Positions 63,201 to 64,000 of a stretch of 64,000 bases of DNA are shown one piece after another. The stretch comes from Tachypleus tridentatus. Lineage: Eukaryota > Arthropoda > Merostomata > Xiphosura > Limulidae. Position 1 is the stretch's first letter. Every line of letters begins with the position of its first letter. The notes under the pieces were generated by a model. It was not told the DNA's origin. It worked only from the letters and a program-made list of their open reading frames with translations, and made no database searches. A program made the translations under genes and the position numbers. The DNA lies in assembly GCF_004210375.1 (NCBI RefSeq), contig NC_134834.1, positions 17,787,027-17,851,026 of the forward strand, given 5' to 3'.

Positions 63201-63866
63201 ATAATTTCTGGAAGCCATACTTTACAATTATACATTAAGAGAAAGCGAAACGCTTTTATATAAGAGAAAGCGAAACGCTTTTATATTATATAACGTTCAA
63301 CACACACACAATGAAGATAAGTAACGCATTACCTCACACTCTAACATGCTTTTTTCTTTAGTTAAAGCGAAACGCTTCTTTATTACAATGTTTACAACAG
63401 ACACGATGACACTGTTTAGCACCAGAACACGTTTTCTCAGTTGCTAGGAAACAAAGCCCCTATTCGTTGTAATATTTTAATGTGCCAATGTTTTCTTAGT
63501 ACTGTTACACAGCACCAACGTTATGATATCCCCATTAAAATTAATCGAATTTTTGAACAACTTATAAAGACTGAATTATATTGGCATTTGAATTATAGAA
63601 TATTTATTTTTAAAACAAAATTACAGCTGTACAGTTGTATTTCTAAACAATATACCTTCGGGTTAAATTCAAACACGAATTACATAAAAACCAACCTAGG
63701 ACCCACCTTTGGCCGGCTGACCATGCCCATTCAGGGTTTCCATGTTCTCTCTGAAACAAACAATCCAAGTGGACGATGCTGTTTGGTAGGATGACCACTT
63801 CTCCGGCCTCGGTGACGTCAGCGTCCCCGGACATCACGTTATAGATGATTGTAGGTGGCGCTTGTG
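45026..63866 (-). CDS. hig: Hikaru genki-like gene, 3' part (six exons)
   Basis: A multi-exon gene on the - strand encoding one Ig-like domain followed by four Sushi/CCP modules. The exons are 63866-63707, 60698-60550, 53397-53221, 50557-50381, 47397-47227 and 45222-45026. Every junction has GT/AG and the phases join without a frameshift: phase 2 inside the Ig domain, phase 1 between modules. The Ig segment (LPNSIVHLDCLF, GNPEWAW, then WKYRLSIYYAKEEDSGFYSC) matches the arthropod Hikaru genki pattern, and Ig followed by CCPs is the Hig architecture. Hig is a secreted protein of the synaptic cleft, in Drosophila linked to cholinergic synapse organisation and locomotion. The signal peptide and N-terminal exons lie past the right edge. 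Introns are 2.8-7.2 kb and full of transposons, but no exon is disrupted. A duplicate or a related Ig-CCP protein cannot be excluded. Confidence 0.85.
45712..45828 (-). mobile_element. SINE family C
   Basis: AAGCACAAAGCTACACAATG, CGGGTATCGAAACCCG and CAGACATACCGCTGTCCC are the reverse complement of the full family C body and head. Confidence 0.85.
45850..45968 (-). mobile_element. SINE family C, second copy
   Basis: Same blocks as the copy about 140 bp to the left and in the same orientation (CACGGGTATCGAAACCCGG, GAAGACATACTACTGTGCC). Confidence 0.85.
46170..46770. repeat. 99-bp minisatellite, about 6 copies, dimeric unit
   Basis: GGTAACTGTCTGACGTC begins at 46190, 46289, 46388 and onward every 99 bp. 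Each unit is two diverged halves: one with CAGTCTATGAATGAATCAGA and one with CAGTCTACGAACAGATCGGA, each followed by a TAACTGT-type block. The array lies in DNA between the hig last exon and the CCP3 exon, that is, within an intron. Confidence 0.95.
47227..47397 (-). CDS. hig: hig exon: Sushi/CCP module 3
   Basis: 171 bp, phase 1-1. The acceptor is CCATCGTTTCAG and the donor ATAT|GTAAGT. Cysteines fall in ITCTPPLPPP, VTYTCHAGFVLVG and AVCNDVGEW, with the fourth split across the donor (PPI-C). The YLTGDTVTYTC stretch is a textbook CCP strand. Confidence 0.9.
47450..47722 (-). mobile_element. SINE family A, full length, in a hig intron
   Basis: Tail-to-head order on the + strand (CTATACGAGGGCTATCTGCG to CACCTGACCGTGCTGGGCC). 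Same orientation as hig. Confidence 0.92.
48160..48272 (-). mobile_element. SINE family C remnant
   Basis: CTTAAGCGTAAATCTGCAC, TTACAGGTATCGAAAACCG and TGAGCCACTGGTGGGGGC follow family C order but are diverged. Confidence 0.65.
48483..48763 (+). mobile_element. SINE family A, full length
   Basis: Starts GGGCCCGGCATGGCCAAGCG and ends TTGTGCGAAATTCAAAAAC, AAACAAAC, with a complete central block. Antisense to hig. Confidence 0.93.
48764..50380. other. hig intron sequence
   Basis: AT-rich intron with no recognised repeat apart from a weak duplication: AAAACTGAAAAATG-like and GGGGGCAAATTAGCAG segments near 50010-50200. The frames at 50017-50386 are chance. Confidence 0.35.
50381..50557 (-). CDS. 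hig: hig exon: Sushi/CCP module 2
   Basis: 177 bp, phase 1-1. The acceptor is TGTCGATTCTAG and the donor GAGG|GTAAGT. Cysteines fall in IQCPLL, VNFSCPTSYRLVG, LHCLKNESW and PPMCEG. An N-x-S/T site (NRT) lies before YGDRVNFSC, and NES precedes the conserved Trp, so the module may be N-glycosylated, consistent with secretion. Confidence 0.9.
50925..51038 (-). mobile_element. SINE family C remnant
   Basis: TTAATCACAAAGTTAG, CACCACGGGTACCTGAACCC and GTTATAAGCATACATATTTG match the family C order with losses. Confidence 0.6.
51503..51715 (+). mobile_element. SINE family A, left member of an opposed pair
   Basis: Head GGCCTGGCATGAACAGGTGG through the central block to GGACGGCTAGCGCAGATA, lacking the last tail bases. 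It abuts an inverted copy. Confidence 0.92.
51716..51896 (-). mobile_element. SINE family A, right member of an opposed pair
   Basis: Starts within the central block (ATCATCACCATCCACCGCC) and runs to the head ending CACCTGGTCATGCTGGGC. The two copies share complementary head and central regions of about 150 bp or more. Confidence 0.92.
51897..52739. other. hig intron sequence
   Basis: AT-rich intron with no recognised element. Confidence 0.35.
52740..52954. repeat. tandem duplication of a ~108-bp hairpin unit
   Basis: ACAGTACGCCTAATTATTAT begins at 52740 and again at about 52848, and the two units look identical. Each holds a long palindrome centred on TTTTACAGTAAAAG (inner arms AAGTTACAACTTTTAC and GTAAAAGCTGTAACTT with one mismatch), extending outward through ATTATTTTA / TAAAATAAT to about 38-bp arms. 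Confidence 0.9.
53221..53397 (-). CDS. hig: hig exon: Sushi/CCP module 1
   Basis: 177 bp, phase 1-1. The acceptor is TTTTACAATAG and the donor CAAT|GTAAGT. It encodes about 58 residues with the CCP signature: first Cys in VECPPIN, second in AHFACMEGF, third in DITCTASGKW (with the conserved Trp) and fourth in PPLCQ. The GF-x-L-x-G hydrophobic core is present (GFKLVGS). A symmetric phase 1-1 exon holding one complete module is the usual CCP gene layout. Confidence 0.9.
53673..53808. repeat. terminal hairpin of the Penelope-like element
   Basis: Left arm 53673-53727 and right arm 53754-53808 are reverse complements over 55 bp with about two mismatches (GAGAAACCCACTTGTTGAG and CTCAACAAGTGGGTTTCTC; TGCAAAAACGGCTCGTT and AACGAGCCGTTTTTGCA). 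The loop is about 26 bp. Confidence 0.95.
53818..54092 (+). mobile_element. SINE family A inserted in the Penelope-like element
   Basis: A complete 275-bp copy with an 11-bp target-site duplication, TGAGTTGAGAA, at 53807-53817 and 54093-54103. This shows family A was active after the retroelement landed. Confidence 0.95.
54121..54163 (-). ncRNA. hammerhead-ribozyme-like motif (type I, short stem III)
   Basis: On the - strand: GTGAAC, then CTGACGA (fits the CUGANGA core), a GACC-GAAGAA-GGTC stem-loop, GAAA, a minimal ACGT stem III, a candidate cleavage site at the U before GTTCGC, and closing stem I (GUGAAC pairs with GUUCGC, one wobble). One unpaired U lies between the core and stem II. The position in a Penelope terminal region agrees with the reported occurrence of hammerheads there. 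Activity is not shown. Confidence 0.55.
54320..54670 (-). pseudogene. GIY-YIG endonuclease domain of the Penelope-like element
   Basis: The frame contains IIYKIQCDNCHDFYIGETSR followed by KMETRFKEHK: the GIY-YIG core in the Penelope form, with a CxxC pair, the FYIG strand, the Gly-Glu-Thr turn and the downstream arginine. It is separated from the reverse transcriptase by a frameshift near 54672. A further shift in an A run (54465-54470 on the + strand) moves the C-terminal part (SPSHVFEHCKSN to LIQNLNPK, stop at 54320) into another frame. In an intact element this nuclease nicks the target for priming; here it is broken. Confidence 0.82.
54670..55962 (-). pseudogene. Penelope-like reverse transcriptase, catalytic box mutated
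   Basis: An open frame of 403 codons from the Met at 55881, with the same frame extending upstream through ILKADKGNAIVI (RT block 1) to an in-frame TAA at 55963-55965. Counted from that Met: PKPHKP and PLRPIMS at residues 70-84, the SFDVISLFTEVP block with the first catalytic Asp at 135, GLSMGNPVSPVLANIFM at 196-212, and the catalytic box at 233-236 reading YVDY instead of YVDD. The second aspartate codon is TAC (55174-55176), one base from GAC. QISFLNLKITR further on matches the block after the active site. The frame ends at a frameshift before the nuclease domain. Without the second Asp the enzyme should be inactive. Confidence 0.9.
56127..56844 (-). pseudogene. N-terminal region of the Penelope-like protein, fragmented
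   Basis: Two adjacent - strand frames (56844-56578 and 56573-56127) precede the reverse transcriptase. The second contains LLNKGLNFAIAPRYIP, the conserved block found upstream of the RT fingers in Penelope-like proteins, followed by IEIKTYLEDLARRL. The frames are divided by a stop near 56577 and separated from the RT frame by further breaks between 55963 and 56126. The N-terminal 80 residues are basic and have no assigned function. Confidence 0.75.
56876..57235 (+). mobile_element. inverted 3' fragment of the Penelope-like element
   Basis: The + strand here repeats, in opposite orientation, the sequence at about 54105-54440 of the same element: the end of the GIY-YIG frame (AAACACTCAGATACTAAATA, AAATTAAAGAAGCC), the ATTATATATTCAAACATC stretch, CCGCCCTCTACATTCCGAC, the hammerhead-like region, and AACGAGCCGTTTTTGCATAT. 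The copies differ at a number of sites, so they are not a recent exact duplication. Confidence 0.9.
57134..57176 (+). ncRNA. second hammerhead-like motif, inverted partial copy
   Basis: GTGAAC, CTGACGA, GACC-GAAGAA-GGTC, GAAA, ACGT and U then GTTTGC. It keeps every core base of the 54121 copy; the closing stem has one extra G-U wobble from a C-to-T change. Confidence 0.5.
57640..57924 (+). pseudogene. possible non-LTR retroelement C-terminal remnant
   Basis: A + strand frame reads YGLLKG, then FLITLAKYCIMTVRKICIG, then an amphipathic tail ending HSKLVCPCS. The pattern of a short hydrophobic helix with K-Y-x-I followed by a basic helix resembles the extreme C-terminal region of some arthropod LINE reverse transcriptases. 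There is no catalytic block in this stretch and an in-frame stop lies just upstream, so it is at most a relic. It could also be a chance frame. Confidence 0.3.
57925..59869. other. hig intron sequence
   Basis: AT-rich intron. It holds one probable diverged family C SINE near 58605-58685 (CGTATCAAACCTCGAATTTT, TTATAAGCTCCCAAATTTAC). A GC-rich dyad at about 58725-58747 lies between two copies of TTATAAAATATTA. No exon is supported. Confidence 0.35.
59870..60074. repeat. 52-bp tandem repeat, 4 copies, two palindromes per unit
   Basis: TCAAATCACCTTAAGGTG begins at 59870 and 59922 and recurs every 52 bp. Each unit has the 12-bp perfect palindrome CACCTTAAGGTG and the near palindrome TTCTAAAATATATTTAGAA. 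Copies are essentially identical. The sequence is unrelated to the large 52-bp satellite. Confidence 0.95.
60075..60549. other. hig intron sequence
   Basis: AT-rich, with no recognised feature before the donor of the second Ig exon. Confidence 0.35.
60550..60698 (-). CDS. hig: hig exon: second half of the Ig domain
   Basis: 149 bp. The acceptor is a TTCTCAATTTTTAG tract; the first base completes the split Arg codon. The sequence contains YPCGWSLS, WKYRLSIYYAKEEDSGFYSC (the canonical D-x-G-x-Y-x-C F-strand with the second Ig cysteine), then TTPRGESNKIYVIVK. The donor is AAAG|GTAAGC, phase 1. Joined to the previous exon it gives one complete Ig fold. Confidence 0.88.
60699..61504. other. hig intron sequence
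   Basis: No recognised repeat or exon. The polypyrimidine tract and acceptor of the second Ig exon lie at its left end (- strand). Confidence 0.35.
61505..61737 (+). mobile_element. SINE family A with internal deletion
   Basis: Well-preserved head (GTATAACCAGGTGGTTAAGG, GCGGGTTCGAATCCCGGTC). The central block jumps from AAAAGAGTAACCC to ACTGCTAAATTAGGG, losing about 50 bp. Tail AACAAACAAAC. Confidence 0.93.
61883..62090 (-). mobile_element. SINE family A, 5' truncated, with target-site duplication
   Basis: Tail TTTGTTTGTTTTGAATTTCG through the central block, stopping at GGGCGAGCATGTTTG before the tRNA-like head. TTACGCATAGC occurs on both sides (about 61871 and 62092), so truncation happened at insertion, as with L1-like target-primed integration. 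Confidence 0.9.
62242..62325 (+). mobile_element. SINE family B, 5' truncated
   Basis: AGGGTTCGATTCCCCTTGG, TGACTCAGCAGATAGCCC and GATGTGGCTTTGCTATAAG, followed by a (ACAC/ACAT)n tail. Confidence 0.85.
62599..62808. mobile_element. mariner/Tc1-type MITE, 210 bp
   Basis: Terminal inverted repeats CAGGGTGACCCGTAAGTCCC (extending into TACCCATCC) and its reverse complement, with one gap, at the right end (GACTTACGGGCCACCCTG), flanked by TA on both sides (62597-62598 and 62809-62810). The interior is non-coding. The terminal repeat and TA duplication place it with mariner/Tc1 non-autonomous elements. Confidence 0.88.
62862..63130 (-). mobile_element. SINE family A, full length
   Basis: Complete in reverse orientation: TTTGAATTTCGCGCAAAGC to GGGGATTCGAACCCGCGACC to CACCTGACCATGTCAGGGC. 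Confidence 0.94.
63240..63382. repeat. GCGAAACGC hairpin motif, three copies
   Basis: AAAGCGAAACGCTTTTATAT occurs twice in direct repeat near 63243 and 63268, and AAAGCGAAACGCTTCTTTAT near 63364. Each forms an AAGCG/CGCTT stem with an AAA loop. Confidence 0.85.
63707..63866 (-). CDS. hig: hig exon: first half of the Ig domain
   Basis: 160 bp. The acceptor is TTTGTGACCAG before base 63866, and two leading bases complete a split codon (phase 1). The sequence runs from QAPPTIIYN through the Ig B-strand cysteine (LDC) to EWAWSAGQ. The donor AAAG|GTGGGT at 63707 leaves two bases (phase 2), which join the next exon to make an Arg codon. No start codon or signal peptide is seen, so the true 5' exons are upstream, outside the window. 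Confidence 0.85.
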
Positions 63867-64000
63867 CTGGTCACAAAGGTGCAATAAATATTCTTATTAT
63901 AACAGTCAGTAATTAGTTAATTAGTACATTTATCCACTTCTGGGTTTAATAATGTACTTTACCCTGCAGAATTTTAAAATTGCCTATATCTTTTTACTCT

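Noticed and set aside
63441..63837. 117-codon + strand frame near the right edge
   Set aside because: It overlaps the Ig exon antisense and otherwise reads AT-rich intron.

Overview
This is eukaryotic, intron-bearing, AT-rich animal DNA, very probably from an arthropod and most likely a chelicerate. The horseshoe-crab guess is an inference from the large, uniform tRNA-derived SINE families and the gene content; it is not proven. There are no operons, rRNA genes or CRISPR arrays. About a third of the window is tandem repeat, and most long open frames are chance frames in repeats or intron.

Layout. (1) 1-480: the last coding exon of an unidentified coiled-coil protein on the + strand, followed by its probable 3' UTR. 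(2) 0.8-8.0 kb: three minisatellites (154, 57 and 38 bp periods), tRNA-type SINEs, and a decayed Tigger/pogo-like DNA transposon with a SINE inserted in its terminal repeat. (3) 8.05-19.81 kb: a roughly 11.7-kb satellite array of a 52-bp monomer, about 220 copies. (4) 19.8-25.6 kb: a unique spacer with SINE fragments and a 141-bp duplication. (5) 25.57-31.08 kb: the same 52-bp satellite in the opposite orientation, about 105 copies. Parts 3 and 5 form a very large imperfect inverted repeat. (6) 31-45 kb: intergenic DNA with many SINEs, a 372-bp hAT-type MITE and several small tandem arrays. (7) 45.0-63.9 kb: the 3' part of a gene on the - strand. Six exons with exact splice sites and matching phases encode an Ig domain and four Sushi/CCP modules, which identifies a Hikaru genki (hig) orthologue, a secreted synaptic-cleft protein. 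Its N-terminal exons lie beyond the right edge.

The introns of hig hold a broken Penelope-like retroelement (53.7-57.2 kb), which has a reverse transcriptase with a mutated catalytic box, a GIY-YIG endonuclease remnant and two hammerhead-ribozyme-like motifs. They also hold a mariner-type MITE, SINEs (including an opposed pair) and several palindrome-rich tandem repeats.

The two genes belong to unrelated transcripts and show no sign of working together. The most unusual feature is the density and architecture of repeats: the opposed satellite arrays, their higher-order structure, foldbacks at repeat edges, and opposed SINE pairs inside and just downstream of the hig gene.
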